Shown piece after piece: positions 33,839-46,585 of a stretch of 64,000 nt of DNA. Each line of letters opens with the position of its first letter. Within the stretch, counting starts at the first letter, position 1. A model generated the notes under the pieces. That model was not told the DNA's origin. It did no database searches and saw nothing but the letters and a program-made list of their open reading frames with translations. A program made the translations under genes and the position numbers. This DNA is from Bullera alba (taxonomy: Eukaryota > Basidiomycota > Tremellomycetes > Tremellales > Bulleraceae): positions 186,001 to 250,000 of the forward strand of contig BCIX01000001.1 of the NCBI GenBank assembly GCA_001600095.1. The letters run 5' to 3'.

Positions 33839-36800
33839 TTATCGCTTCAGCGTCCTCTGCTTTTCCGCAAACTCGACAATCTTCTTCTCCACAAACATTC
33901 CCTTTCGCTTCCTGACCTCGTCGACGTATACTTTCGCCACGTTGGCCCTATCCGATTTCTCCCCTAGATCCTCTAGCTCCTCCACCGTTGTCGGGACCCA
34001 GAATGGATCTAGGTCCAAGGTCTCGTATCCCGAGAAAATGAGCTGAGGCGAGGCTGCCCCAGAGGTCCTCTTGCGGATCTCTACAGATTGGTATCAGCTT
34101 TCTCTCCCGCACGGGCAACTTTCAGCTAATCGATATCCACTCACCGTCGGCAAACCCGAAAGACTCGACGACGGGCAACATTGCTCGAATGGTGAAAAAC
34201 GATGTTCCCTCTTTCATCTCCTCTGAAATGATTCTTCCCCTCCTCCTGGCAACGACACCATACACCTTTCCAAGCACATCGGCTGGACGGCCCTTGTCAG
34301 CACAAAGAAGCGAACCCTGTCTGAAAGTTGACTCACTTGAGGCTTGAATGTCACACGTGTACATTGCTAATTTGATCCTTGGCGACCAATCTAGCATTCC
34401 CGCTCTGCATGCATCTCTCACCGAGGAGATCAGAGCGCCAGCGACTGCAGATATCTTGCCCCGGGCTACACATTGTGTCAGTAAAGAACGCACTAACGAG
34501 CCTCGGGTTAACAGCGCGAGTCTCGCAACTCACCTTGATCGGATTCCTCGTGCTCCGGGTGGTATTCGATTCCCTCCACGACCCATCCCATGCCCACCAC
34601 CGGCTCAGAACACAATGGTCCTTGGAACGTGGCCATTTGGAATCCCGCTTCGATACTGTTCTCAAAGTCCCTCAAGAGTCGGAGTTCCGCTTTGGCTTTA
34701 CCCTCCTCATCCGTCGATATCGAGGCGAGAAGCTCCTCTGCCGCAGCATTGTCGGTCGAAGCGAGCGCCTCATCGGCGGAAGCACCTTGTTGACGGGCTT
34801 TGGCGATGAGCTGTTCTTTGCCCAATAGCCTGGATGTATCGTCAGTCCCGTTGCCCTGCACTATCCAGCAAGACCACTTACCTCAAGCTCGATTTGCCTT
34901 GAGGATCAAGCAGGACATTCGCTCCAAGTCGCTTCGGGCCAAACGACCAAATTCGCTTGGCCGCACCGACCCATTCACCTCCAGCGGACTTGCACAAGTC
35001 TTCCAACTCCGACCAAAACTGCTCGGGGCTCAACAAACGATGTGTGTTCTGACCCTGGTGTCCCTCTCCAGCCTCCAACTCGTCCTGCTCGTCCATCTCG
35101 GCATCAGAGCCAGATCGCGTTGAGAGCATTCTGGCCATCGTGGCCGTGTTGTCAAGTAGGAACTGGGTAATCTTTGGCGGGATGGGCAAGGCTCGAAGTG
35201 TGAAGGTGACTAAACCGGAGAAAACGCTGCCGTGGGCGGTACCCCTGACAGCTCCTGCAGTCTTCGGTGGCGCCATGTCTGTCTCTATGGTCAGCGCAAT
35301 TCTCCCAGATTTTGGCCATGTCAGGGTGACTCACCGATACCCTTGACGGCGGTCTCTCTGAAGGGCACGATTGTCTGAGATCGCTGTATGGCACATTTTG
35401 CGAATCGCTCTCGCAGATCTTTTAGGCATCGCTGTGACCAGAGTCAGCATTCGCTCCGGTATTTCAAACACTGAGCTTACCTCAAGGTGCAGTTCTCCCG
35501 CTGTGAGGATGACATGCTCGCCGGTCTCTTGCACAAAGTACTCTGCACAAGGATCCGCTTGGTTAAGGATCATAAGACCTTTGACGAGCTTCGGCATGTC
35601 ACTTGGGTTCTCCGGTTCCAGCGCGACCCTGACAATTGGCGATGACTACGAGCTGTTAGCTCAATTGGATGTCGCGTCTCCGATAGACTCACCTGCATCA
35701 CCACACCAGCCAAGTTGACCAGTTCCCTGCCCGACTCTCCCTGACCATCCTCCTCGCCTGCAGCGTTGGGTGCCCAAAGCGTCGCGCTACGATGGACTCT
35801 TCCCTCAAAACCGGATATAGCGCACACATGCCCCGCGGGCACTTCGTCCACTGCCACCAGATCCTTGCCCATCATCATGTACAGATCCTTGACGGTGACC
35901 TTTGTCTGGTACTTTGCGTTTCTGGGGTGAGCAGATCCTAGCTCCGGGTCGTATTTCGGTAATGTCGCAATAAGCGATATTCCAGTTCTGACCACGCCCG
36001 AGAAGACCCTTGAGAAAGCGAGCAGGACTTCGGATGATTCAGCTTCGACCTGAGCATCCTCCGCGGGGGCAGTGTCGTCGGTGGAGACTGTCGATGGGTG
36101 CTTGGCATCGTCGTTCAATTTGAGTTCCTCCAATTTCGACAGTCCTTCGATTCCATCGAGGGATACTCCATTCGAGACCTGTTGACTGGCTGTAGCTGCT
36201 GCCGCTCGCTTCTCCCGTTCCTCTCGACCTCTCTGCCTCATCTCCTCGGCGGTGAGCTCCTTGCGTCGATTGCCGGGAAGATCACCTCGGGCAATGGCGA
36301 ACATTTTACTGACGTACGTGACGACTTGGGACTCGTCCCCTTGTTCGCAAGCGTACAAACCCTTTTCGAGCTCGTTGTTCGCGGTGAGGGGCACAGCGGA
36401 CGCAGCGGCCTTTTGAGGGTGCAGCATGAAGGGCAGACGCTGGGCTTGAGCGATATCGGGAGGTGGGATGATGTCGACGATGGCTTGGAACGTGGCGGTG
36501 GAGAGAGGGAGCCACTGTTGCATGATTAGAGTGAGGAGGTTTCGCGTGTCTTTGGACTTGAGCTCTCGCGGCGAGACTCGGATAGACAGCGCATTGACGA
36601 TTTTCGTCACGGCGTCTGGGTTGCTGAGATAGCTGGTCAGTCATTGTCCTCTCTATCTGCGCCAATACACTCACTACTCGTCTAGGACGGTGTTGTATAC
36701 CCTCCAGATGTTCTCGAGGACGAATTGGACGAACATCGGCTTCAGAGGTCTCCCGGCCAGCTTCTTCCGCCCCACCACTCGCTTCGTCTTCGGGTCGAGG

Positions 36801-37869
36801 TACCAATCGCCCCATAGGACTTTCCGCAAGTTGCCCTCCTTGATGCCCAACTTGTCGCCGTACAGTCGAGCAAATTTGCCGAGTCGGAACGCCCAGCCGT
36901 CGATGGCACTGGCAAACAAGACGTTTCCCCTATCCGGGGCAAAGTAGAGATCCTCGTCCTCCTTTTCTTCATAGGTCCCCTCTGCTCCTTCTGCAGCTTC
37001 AGCAGTGCTCTCCGATCCGGCCTCCTGTGACGATGGTTGGACTCCATCTTCGGCCTGTTTCGCCGTGGCAGCCTCCCTCGCCGCTATCCGCTTCTCCCGT
37101 TCCTCTCTCCATCGTAGATCATCCTCCATACGCTCCGAAGCGTAGAATGAGCCCATGACTGCGTTGACCTGCTCTATCAATTGCGACAGATGGTGGTATG
37201 CCTCTGAAGGGGATAGCTTGAGCTCTGTGATCAGTCGGTCCATCTTGTTGATGACGAGCAGAGGCCGTAGTTTGTCAACCCAGCATTGTCGTAGAACCGA
37301 GATGGTCTGGGTTTGAACACCCTCCCAAACGTCGACGAGGACCAGTGCACCGTCGCATAGCCGAGAGGCGGACGAGACCTCTGATGCAAAGTCGACGTGA
37401 CCCGGAGTGTCGATCACATTGCAGAGGTGCTTCGATGTGGATGCTGGATAGATATGATCAGCTGCAATCTCCTACATGGTGACGGAGCAGTAAGCTGACT
37501 CACCCTGTCCATCCGTGCTCAAACGCTGCATATCGAACCGCAGAGAGACCTAATACTCCCAATCAGGATACACCCCCATACAGTCTGCTGGGGACCACTT
37601 ACGGCTGAGCTCTCCATGGTAATACCCCGCTCTTGCTCGTCTTCTCTAGAGTCCAGGAATCTTAACTTGCCGGCCATCCTGCTCGAGATGATGTTGTTAC
37701 TCGACAACAGACTGTCCGCGAAGGACGTCTTGCCGTGGTCTACATGTGCGACAATGGTCACGTTCTACATATCAGATCAGCTTTGAGGACATACAGTCTG
37801 CGATTAGCTACGCACTCTAGTGTTGGCGAGCGGCACTGCGAATGTTTTGGACATGGCGGCGGCGGACAT
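33839..37869 (-). CDS. EFL1: 60S-maturation GTPase Efl1 (elongation-factor-like 1)
   Basis: Predicted 1141 residues. Exons: 37816-37869, 37603-37764, 37504-37549, 36675-37443, 35693-36623, 35481-35645, 35335-35431, 34882-35278, 34534-34829, 34337-34465, 34145-34282, 33839-34080. Efl1/Ria1 with Sdo1 (SBDS) releases Tif6 from late cytoplasmic pre-60S subunits. The EF-2-like G domain shows AHVDHGKTS (residues 24-32), the switch region [19 protein letters not shown] and NKMDR. A charged, Glu/Ala-rich insertion typical of Efl1 rather than eEF2 interrupts the G domain (about 36945-37080). Domain II has VPAGHVCAI, domain [21 protein letters not shown], and the C-terminus ends in a domain V with [11 protein letters not shown]. 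The variable linker at 35990-36260 is acidic. The model closes in frame over 12 exons. Confidence 0.95.
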
Positions 37870-38408
37870 CGTCGACAGTGTTTTGCTTTGTAGGTCTCGA
37901 AAGCGTAAGCTGAGGTGATGCTGCTGCTGCTGCTCTGTCCTCAATCGCTGCGAGTCAAGGTTGCGAGACCAGTGAGAGTGAAAAGAGAAAGGTGTTATGA
38001 AGAGTGTTCAAAAAGTTGGGATCGAAGATTCATGCCGCAGCTTCGAACTCGCACTGACTTTTTTCGGATCCGAACAGAGTTTCACCTGCGCCCGACCGTG
38101 TCATCCTCATCGTCCTAGCTTGACGATATGAAGCCCCAACTGACGATACATGAGGTGTCAGATACAACAGGAGCATGCCAGTACAGATTATAAGATCCAT
38201 TGCCCTGCGGAATCCGCTGTATGTGTGATTGCGCTGCTCATAGGCGATTGACCCGAGCGTTACCTCGTGGTTCCCCGACCTCAGTGGTGCCGTTGATATG
38301 CCCATGGACGAGCTCCAACCAGAGTTCTCCTGCCGATTGCCAATACGATCCGATATATCCATCAAAGTGCGGCTAGCCCTGGCTGGCCTCGAGATAGTTG
38401 TCGGAATC
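37870..38408. promoter_or_regulatory. EFL1 promoter region
   Basis: A 539-bp spacer between the EFL1 start and the stop of the chromodomain gene. A short GCT repeat (about 37919-37932) is present. No exon or RNA gene recognised. Confidence 0.4.
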
Positions 38409-41400
38409 CTAGTCGACCTGATTGGGACCGGTGGACGGGAGTACGTGGCTTGTAACATGCTCGTCAAGATGCTACAACCATCTCAATCAGCATCTGGCCT
38501 TGTCACCCAGCACACCCCGACGCGACCGAGTTGGTGTGAATCAAATGAATCCCCTTCCCGCTCACTTCTTTCGTGTCAAAGATCATCGGACAGCGATCCC
38601 TGCCTACTGTCCACTTACACCAAAAGCCCGTGCCGCCATCCACCGTCTGACCCTGCTCATCGGCCTGATTAGTCGCATTGACCCTTTCGGTGGCTCTGGC
38701 CAAGGCTGTCAAACTGGTAATGATGTCGGGTTGGCTATTGAGTTCCGCCTCGGTGGGCAGATTGGACGAAGCGGCCCTTGCGGCCCGATTGGCGGCGGGA
38801 TTGGTCCTGGAGGAGGTCCTCCGCATTTCCCTCGAACCCGTAGTAGATGCTGGAGCCGAGGCGGAATTTGGTACGTTCAGCGTCGATGCCGCACTTTTCG
38901 TTTGCCGGGACAATGCTGCTCTTGTCGATGGCGCCCCGGAGCCGGCATTGCTGATCGGGGATACGACAGGTGAGGCCGCGGCGGGTGGGACTGGTTGAGA
39001 ATCGACGTAGAGTTCGTCGTCGGTTTCATCCGGATCGACCTTCTTAGTCTTCTTGCCCTTCTTGGGCTTCTTCACCGGAGTGAAGGACGCTTCCGACCCC
39101 TCCGAGTCGGGGTCACCAAAGACTCCAATGGCCCTCGCGTTCTGGACCCGAATCCTCTCACTGAGGTCTTCGTTCCTCATTGCCAGTCTGCGGGCTTGGT
39201 CGGATATCCTCGCATTCTCCGCCTCCATGACCGCGTATTGGGCCTTCATTCTGTCGTACTCGGTGGCTTTGTGCCTGATGGCATCGCCAGTCAATCGAGC
39301 TTGGGAGAGCAAAAAGGCGTTCTGCTTTTCGAGCTTGACCAGCTCGTCCCCCCGCTTTGCCTTGATAGCTTGAGCGTGAAGGTCTCGCTGCTTGAGACCA
39401 AAGGTCAATTGCTCTTGGAGCGTCTTGACCTTTGCCTCCAGCTCCCGGTTCTTCTCCACCTCCCGCACCGCCGACTCGGAAGCCTTTCGGTATTGCTTCT
39501 GAATATAGCCGTAACTCTTGTCGAGGTTCTCGTTCGATTGGCGAGCAGTGTCCAGATTCTCTCGGGCTTCGTCCAAATTCTCACTCTGCTTGGTAATGTG
39601 GTCCAACAAAAGGTTGATGGCAGTCTCTGGGTCGCTTGGGACAGCAGGACCGGCGTCTTCCGACTCAGATTGAGCACCGATAATCGCGGCGATCTTCGCA
39701 GCGGCCTCGTCGCTGATCACAGGGGCTGGAGCTGGAGGCGGAGGTGGTGGGGTGACGGGTGTAGGAGCCCGAGGCGGCTCGGCTATGGTTTGGACGCCAA
39801 CAGAGGTCTGAGCCTTGGTGAGGGGGGCAGATGGAGTGGGTCCCGAGAGTGAGATGATCTTCATAGGGGCGGCATACACTGCATCGTTGCCGGTGAAAAG
39901 CTGGGGCGATGGCCGACGAGCCTGTCAAGACAGTCAGTCCAACACAAGCGTGAAGCTCTATCAGACCACTTACAGAGGTATCACCATCGATTATGGCCAA
40001 ATCCGAGTCATTCAATTCGAGAGAGCTTGATTCCGATCTCGAATGTCTTGAGCGCCGGTCTTCGTCGTCGTCGGCGACGTCGTCTTGTCTGAAGTCCATC
40101 TCCGCGAAGTCTTCTCCATCCATCGGGCCGGCATGGTCCTCCCACGGTCCCTCATCATCGTCGCCGAGTTCATCAATGTCCCCGCCTTCGGTCGGCTCCA
40201 CGTCGGCAGATTGATCTGCCCTGCCATTGGTGTGGGAGGGACCGGTTCCGTCATTTGGCGTAGGCCGCGTTGGGAGAGGAGGATCATCCTCGAGACTTTC
40301 AGAATCGACAGTCCACAACTCTCCATCGATAACCTTTTGCTGTAAACGGGGTTTGGATCCGCTCGGAACATTCTTCTCGACATCGCTGTCGCTGTCGTCT
40401 CCCAGGATCATTCTGATCTTCTCCTTTCCTTTTCCTTTAGACCTGTTCTTGATCATCGTCGAGGGAGGACTGGAGAATTGACCTATTTTGTCGCTCTGGG
40501 TAGACTGCGACTGCGGTTCGGGCAGTCTCGAGGACGAAGCCATAGACATGGACATCTTGAATACCGAAGGCGAGGGTTGGGGTACAGGTCCTAACTTCCT
40601 GTTGTCCGATGGGCCTTTTGACGACGAAGCGATGGGTTCTGGATTCGATGGTCGAGCTGATGGGGCGCTACCTGGGATCTCCGCAGTCGAAACCGCGTTG
40701 GATTTCGCCCGGGCGGATGCCGAGCTGATGGGTTTGGCGGGTATGGTAGCTGCTGTGGGGGCAGTTGCGGACGGCGTGTGAGTGCGAGGAGCCACTGTAG
40801 AACTCGAAGACTTTGATCTAGGTGGGTTCGCGGTAGCAGTTGGAGGTGGGGAGGGAGGAGCCCTATGCGGCCGCGGGGCAGCGTTGGGTTGTGGGGTTCT
40901 CGAACTCGATGCTAGACGGCTCGTTCTGGCTGATGGAGGTTGTTCTGGCGATGCTTCGACCAAGGGTGCGTCTTCTGGCTCGGGTGCGTCTTCTGGTTCG
41001 TCCTTGACTTCAGCCGTTGTCAAACCACTGGTACCTCTGGCTTTCTTCTTCGGAGGCGGTCCCATGGACCCTTTACTGCCACCGGCAGAGGGTGAAGCTG
41101 AGGGGTCGAGCTTCACAGGCGAGCCTATCATATTGAAGTGACTCATGGTAAGCGCGCTATCCAAAGTAGTCCCTCCAACGACACTCACGGGTATGTGAGG
41201 GAACTACAGAGGAGGATATTGTACTCCTCTTCCTCTTTCCTTTCCCGACCTTCTTGAGCTTCTCCTGCTCTCTCCTGTATCGACCCACGATCCCCGGATC
41301 TGCGGATTTCTTAGTTTCCCACTCGTCCAAGAGCGGGACAGTGCAGTCGGCTCTGCGTTGCCAAGTTGGCGACCAGGGCTTCCCCGTGTCGGGATCCACG

Positions 41401-41564
41401 CCCGCCCAGTGAATGCAGTACTCGACTTGTGTGCCTTTGCCTCTTTGATCCAGAATGGCCTCTGCTATCCACATATCCTCGGGAAGACTCGAAGATTGAG
41501 TATCCTCCGGCTCCGGGGTGACTTGCTTACTGGTACCAGCCCGAGACTTGCGTTTGCCGGCCAT
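38409..41564 (-). CDS. Chromodomain/coiled-coil protein, candidate Polycomb subunit (Ccc1-like)
   Basis: Predicted 981 residues in four exons: 41189-41564, 39974-41124, 38566-39921, 38409-38471. A chromodomain spans about residues 31-85 (MWIAEAILDQRGKG, then VEYCIHWAG and PTWQRRADC), with aromatic residues W32, W53 and W68 placed where a methyl-lysine cage would be. About 450 disordered Ser/Pro/acidic residues follow, then a long coiled coil (NENLDKSYGYIQKQYRK to LAMRNEDLSERIRVQ). The end is a C2H2-like finger, C944, C953, H966, H970, completed by the 63-nt last exon. In Cryptococcus neoformans a chromodomain and coiled-coil protein, Ccc1, reads H3K27me3 within PRC2. The shared architecture suggests orthology, but only a comparison can prove it. 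Divergent from GLN4. Confidence 0.8.
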
Positions 41565-42013
41565 ACTGGAGTACGTGATGGGAAGTGGACGAGAATGAGG
41601 TATGTACTGTCGGGATTGATGCAGACCCAAACCAAGTCGGCTTCAAGTGCGATAGATTGGAATCAAAGTATCCTCACCGATGAAGACGCGTGAGTTGTAC
41701 TTTGCAAGACGGTGTCAGTATGTTGGGATGAAAGCAGAAGAGGTTAAGAAGAGGTTAGAGGAACATTAAATACTCGAACACGGTGGAGCCTGATACAGCT
41801 GAGGAGTAGGAAATCAACACCGTCAACCGCCAGCCTGATACTATGGCGCGTCCTAAGCAACCACCTCCACCCCGACTCGAAATGTTCAACCACCCAATCT
41901 ACCTCGTCTACCACTACCACCACTGCCAGACCAAAGCAAGGCAGTCAACGTGTAGAGCTATCGAAAAGCTTTCATCTCAGACTGATCCACATCATCGTAA
42001 ACCACTCACCAAC
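41565..42013. promoter_or_regulatory. Divergent spacer and GLN4 leader
   Basis: A 449-bp spacer. ATTAAATAC near 41767 is a TATA candidate for GLN4. An ATG at 41843 is in frame with GLN4 and would add 57 residues (see the GLN4 entry). Confidence 0.45.
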
Positions 42014-44977
42014 ATGCCGCCCAAGTTCGATCCCAACTCTCCCGAGAACGCAGCCTTGATTACCCTCTTCACCCAGCTCGGCCTGTCGTCAAAGTCAGCC
42101 TCGGATATCGTCAGGCAACCCAAGCAGGTTGCCCCGTTGAAAGCTCTTGTGGAGGAGTTTAGCCTGGCAGACAAGTCGCTGGATGAGAAGCAGGCCAGTG
42201 CTTTGGTCAAGCTTAGTGCCGGGTGTGGCAAATTGGGTCAGAGCGAGAAGGCCTATATCGTCGACAAGGTCATCAAAGGGGATCTGAAGACTGGTGACCA
42301 GGTTTCAGGCGAGTGGTAAATGTGGAAAGGGCTCAAATCCATGACTGACTGAGGTGTAGCTGCGATCAAGTATCTAGAGAGCAACCCGGCTGGAACGCCT
42401 GTCGACGAGGCAGCTTTTGATAAGGAATGTGGTGTCGGTGCGTGAACGATACGCAAAGCTAGTCAGGGAGTCATGCTGACTCAATGCGCCAGGAATCGAG
42501 GTTACTTCGAATGACATCCCAGGTCTGCTCAAGTCATACATCTCTTCTCTTCCATCGTTAGACGGATGGGCGAGCCTGGGTCCGACACTAGGTGGATTAC
42601 GGAGCAGCTCGTCGGATCTGAGGTGGGTCAGCTACCAATGGTAGGCTTTCCCATAAGCTGACCATGTATTAGATGGGCCAATGCTGCCGAGGTCAAGACG
42701 TCTCTCGAGACCCTGTTTACCGAGCTCTTCGGGTCAAAGGAAGCCGCAGCGAAAGCTAGATCCGAAGCCGTCTCCGCCGCCGCCAAAGCCTCAAAACCGT
42801 CTAAAGCCAAGCCTGCTGCCGCTACCCCGAGTGCCGAGGCTTCCTCGTCGTCCTCATCTGCCACGCCCGCCATCCCCACCAACATCTTCAAAGAGGGATT
42901 CTTGTCGGAGTTCCACAAGCCAGGAGAAAACCCTCAGATCAAGCCCGAATTGAAGGACAAGCATCTGGAATGGACGAAAGGAATGGTTTACACCCGGTTC
43001 CCTCCCGAGCCAAACGGGTTCCTACACATTGGTGAGTCCGCAGAATCCATTCCAGTTTGTTTCGCGCTCAACCCTATTTTAGGCCACGTGAAGGCTATCA
43101 TGGTGGATTTCGGTTACGCCAAGTTTCACGGCGGCAGGACGTATCTGAGGTGAGCTGCTGGTGGTATTGTGAAGACTGAGCCTTATAAGCTGACATGATG
43201 CAGATACGACGACACCAATCCCGAAGCTGAGGAGGGGCGATACTTCCAGTCGATCTTGGAGACCGTCCGTTGGCTTGGATTCGAGCCCTGGAGAATCACC
43301 TACTCGTCCGACAACTTCCAGAGGCTGTACGAACTTGCCGTCGAGCTCACACGCCGAGGCAAAGCCTACGTGTGCACGTGCGACGCTGAGAAGATCAAAG
43401 AGGACAGAGGAGGCGGTCATGGCAATCCAGTCGCTTGCGAGCACAGGGACAGGCCGGTGGAGGAGTCATTGAGAGAATTCGAGAGGATGAAGAATGGAGA
43501 GTACGCGGAGAAGACGGCTGCGTTGAGGATGAAGATGGACTTGAGTTCGGGTAACCCTTATATGTGGGATACCATTGCATATAGGGTCAAGAACGCTCCT
43601 CATCACAGAACGGGAGATAAGTGGAGTGAGTCAACCTCGAGTTCCGCTAAATCAGGCTCTATGAGAAATGCTGATGGATATGACCCCTCTAGAGATCTAC
43701 CCCACGTACGACTTCACGCATTGTCTCTGTGATTCGTTCGAGAACATATCGTGAGCGGGCCCACGATTATGATGACACCGGAGCTGATCAGATACAGGCA
43801 CTCGCTGTGTACAACCGAGTTCATTCCTGCTCGAGAATCCTACGAATGGCTCTGCGACGCTCTGGAAGTGTACAAACCGCGACAGTACGAGTTCGCCCGG
43901 CTCAACCTTCAAGGCACCTTCCTGTCCAAGAGGAAGATCGCCAAGCTGGTCACGAAAAACTACGTCAAGGACTGGGACGACCCGAGACTGTACACCATCA
44001 TCGCGCTCCGACGAAGAGGTATCCCACCTGGTGCACTACTCGCCTTCGTCGCCGAACTCGGTGTCACTGTGCAATTGTCCCAAACAGAAATCAAGAAGTT
44101 CGAGAGTGTGATCCGAAGCTACCTCGAGGACTCGGCACCACGAATGATGATGATCCTCAATCCCGTCAAGGTGGTGATTGAGAATGTGGAGGACGACTAC
44201 CGCGTGCCGGTGGAGGTGCCACTACACCCGAAAGTCCCGTCAATGGGCACCATCACCACGTCATTCACCAAGGAGGTGTACATAGATCAAGAGGATTTCC
44301 GAGAGGAGGACAGCGCCGACTACTTCCGATTGGCACCTGGTAAATCGGTTGGTCTGTTCAAAGCCCCCTTCCCGGTCATCTGCACTTCGTACACCAAGGA
44401 CCCCAACACTGGCAAGGTGGTTGAGATCAGGTGCAGGCTTGAGAATGATGGCAAGGCAAAGAAACCAAAGGCGTACATCCAATGGGTCAACAAGCCCGAC
44501 GCCATCAAGGTCCACGAGGTCCGATACTTCCACCCACTGTTCAAGAGCGACCCTCCTCCAGCAGACTTTGAAGGTGATGTCAATCCTGACTCTCTGCAGG
44601 TCTTCCATGATGCAGTGATCGAACCTGCCTTCTACGCCGTGGCCAAGAAGGCCATATTCGACGCTAAAAAGGAATCGGAAGTTAGGACGGCAAAGGCGAA
44701 AGAGGAGAATCAAGGTGTGGTCAAGGCCGACTCTGGTCCGGTCCAAGGTAGCGAGGCTGCCAAACATGACGACGAGCCAGTCGCCACGGCGGAACAATTG
44801 GTCGGTATGGAGAATGTGAGGTTCCAGGGAATGAGACTGGCCTACTTTGCCCTGGATAGGGAGAGCAAGTTGGCCTGCTTGGATAACCAGGATGCTAGCG
44901 ATATCACCAAGCACGACGATGACAAGATCATCCTCAACAGGATCGTCAGTCTGAAAGAGGACACGAAGAAGGCGTAA
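42014..44977 (+). CDS. GLN4: Glutaminyl-tRNA synthetase
   Basis: Predicted 862 residues. Exons: 42014-42308, 42360-42437, 42493-42622, 42673-43031, 43083-43149, 43204-43625, 43693-43750, 43798-44977. It charges cytosolic tRNA-Gln. An N-terminal non-specific RNA-binding domain ([15 protein letters not shown] to FDKECGVGI) and an Ala/Ser/Lys linker precede the class I catalytic core: [16 protein letters not shown] carries the HIGH motif across an intron, [11 protein letters not shown] follows, and GTFLSKRKI is the KMSKS equivalent. The C-terminal anticodon-binding barrels run from about 44140. The first intron begins GC (CAG/GCGAGT), the only non-GT donor I found. The start chosen is MPPKFDPN; an in-frame ATG at 41843 may add a basic, possibly mitochondrial, extension. 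Confidence 0.95.
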
Positions 44978-45268
44978 TGCGTCGTCACGTACATAGACAG
45001 TTCAGTAGCTCGGGTCAGTGGACCTCATACCATCTTCGGACACGAGTAGTACTAGTGCTTAATTATCCAAGTCGCGCGAGTCGTGACAATGAGGATGCAT
45101 GACTTGACCAGTGCTCTACGTTACATCTAGCCGAGGAATGGCATCCTGATGCGTGAGCGATAGGCCCGGCTGGCGCTAGGTCCAGCTCGGAAGAACTCTC
45201 TGCTAGTAGTACAGGTGGGAAAAGATATTACAGATTTATGCTGATCGTGACTGCCCTCGTGACTCCGC

Positions 45269-46202
45269 TTACGACGCGTCAACCTCCATTCCCCCTTCGT
45301 TCGGTATCGACTCGGAGGCGTGGGCAACCTTTGTTACTGGCGGTGGGACGGGCGCGCTGTCGAGCATGTAGTTGTGCATGCCGTTCGAGCCGTCGTTCTC
45401 GGAAGACTGCTGCTGTGCGTCGAATGCCGATTGACTTGGGTGTGTGTCCCAAGGGTTCTGGAATCTGCAACGATAATCAGCGACGGTCAAGTTCGCTGTA
45501 TTGACGGACTTACCTGGTGACTTTCGGTTTCTCGATAAGAACGTTCCTGTGTAATTGCTCCCAGATGACTTTCTCAGGTGGCTCCTCTGCCAGCTTTTCG
45601 TCGTCGTAATACGTGTTGACGTAGTAACCCACTCGGACAAACTCCTTGTCCCTGTACGACGCGGTGATGATGATAACTGTCACTCCGAGGATGTCGGCTG
45701 GTTCGAGCGAAGGTAGCAGTTTGTGCTGAGGCGCTGGGGCGGTGAAGTCGAATGCGTTGATTCCTGCGGGTATAGGGCCAACTGAGGAGTATATCAGTAT
45801 ACCGATAAGGGGCAGGGTGGCGAAGCTCGTTCCTCACCCATACAGTTGTCCAGCTCCTGGTCATGGTTTTCTGATTCTGCAGAGCCGACATATATCAATC
45901 GCCACTCGAGGTCTAAAAGCCACAGCGTCGTCAGTCTACGGAACCAACACGTTCAAGCAAAAGTGCAAACACCCACCCTCAGCGAGAGGAGCAATAGCCT
46001 CAAACTTGATTCGGAAGTGATACTCGTCGTCGAACTTCGCTGGGTTGTTGACGAGCTCAATGTTGCGGATATTTACCTGGACGATATCAATTAGCTCCTG
46101 AGGACCAGCGAAGGCATCTAAACTATGAGCTCACCATGGACTGTGGATGAGACGCACAACGGTCAGCGCGAAGATCATGAGAGGTCACTGCCTACTCACC
46201 AT
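45269..46202 (-). CDS. ASF1: Histone H3-H4 chaperone Asf1
   Basis: Predicted 215 residues. Exons: 46200-46202 (ATG only), 46135-46140 (6 nt), 45977-46076, 45838-45912, 45514-45781, 45269-45464. The conserved Asf1 core is obvious: [65 protein letters not shown] and VGYYVNTYY, then EKPKVTRFQNPWD. Asf1 binds H3-H4 dimers for replication-coupled and independent nucleosome assembly. The C-terminal tail after PWDTHPSQ is acidic/Gln-rich, as in other fungi. The two micro-exons are supported by the product [11 protein letters not shown], which matches the expected start of fungal Asf1, and by standard GTGAGT/GTGAGC donors and CACAG/CCAG acceptors. Confidence 0.93.
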
Positions 46203-46585
46203 GTTGCCGATATATCTGCGCTGTGATCAAAAGCTGTCTGGTTCTGAAAGAGCGTATTGCTAAAAGGTGACGGAGGACAGGCTCTGTGCGAGCTACTTGT
46301 GACTGTTGTGTGTGTGAGGTTGATGCAGAAGATGGAGATGATTAAATACGTTTGGTAGGAACTGGCAACATGGATTCTTCCTACGCGTTCAGAAACAGAG
46401 ACGCGACTTCTTTCCCTACGCGGAACTTTAAATGACACCTCCATCTTAGTAGACCTCCACTTTCCGATTTGATCCCGTCATCCTCACCCAGCTGGAATTT
46501 CAAGACAGCAGCCAGCAAGCAACTCGGTCTGCAGAAGCTCATCTAGGTACAGACGACACTGCCACACCTTCCCCTCGTGTCTTAC
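46203..46585. promoter_or_regulatory. Divergent spacer ASF1 / TRM1
   Basis: A 383-bp divergent promoter. GATTAAATACG near 46338-46348 is AT-rich and may act as a TATA element for ASF1. No other feature. Confidence 0.4.
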
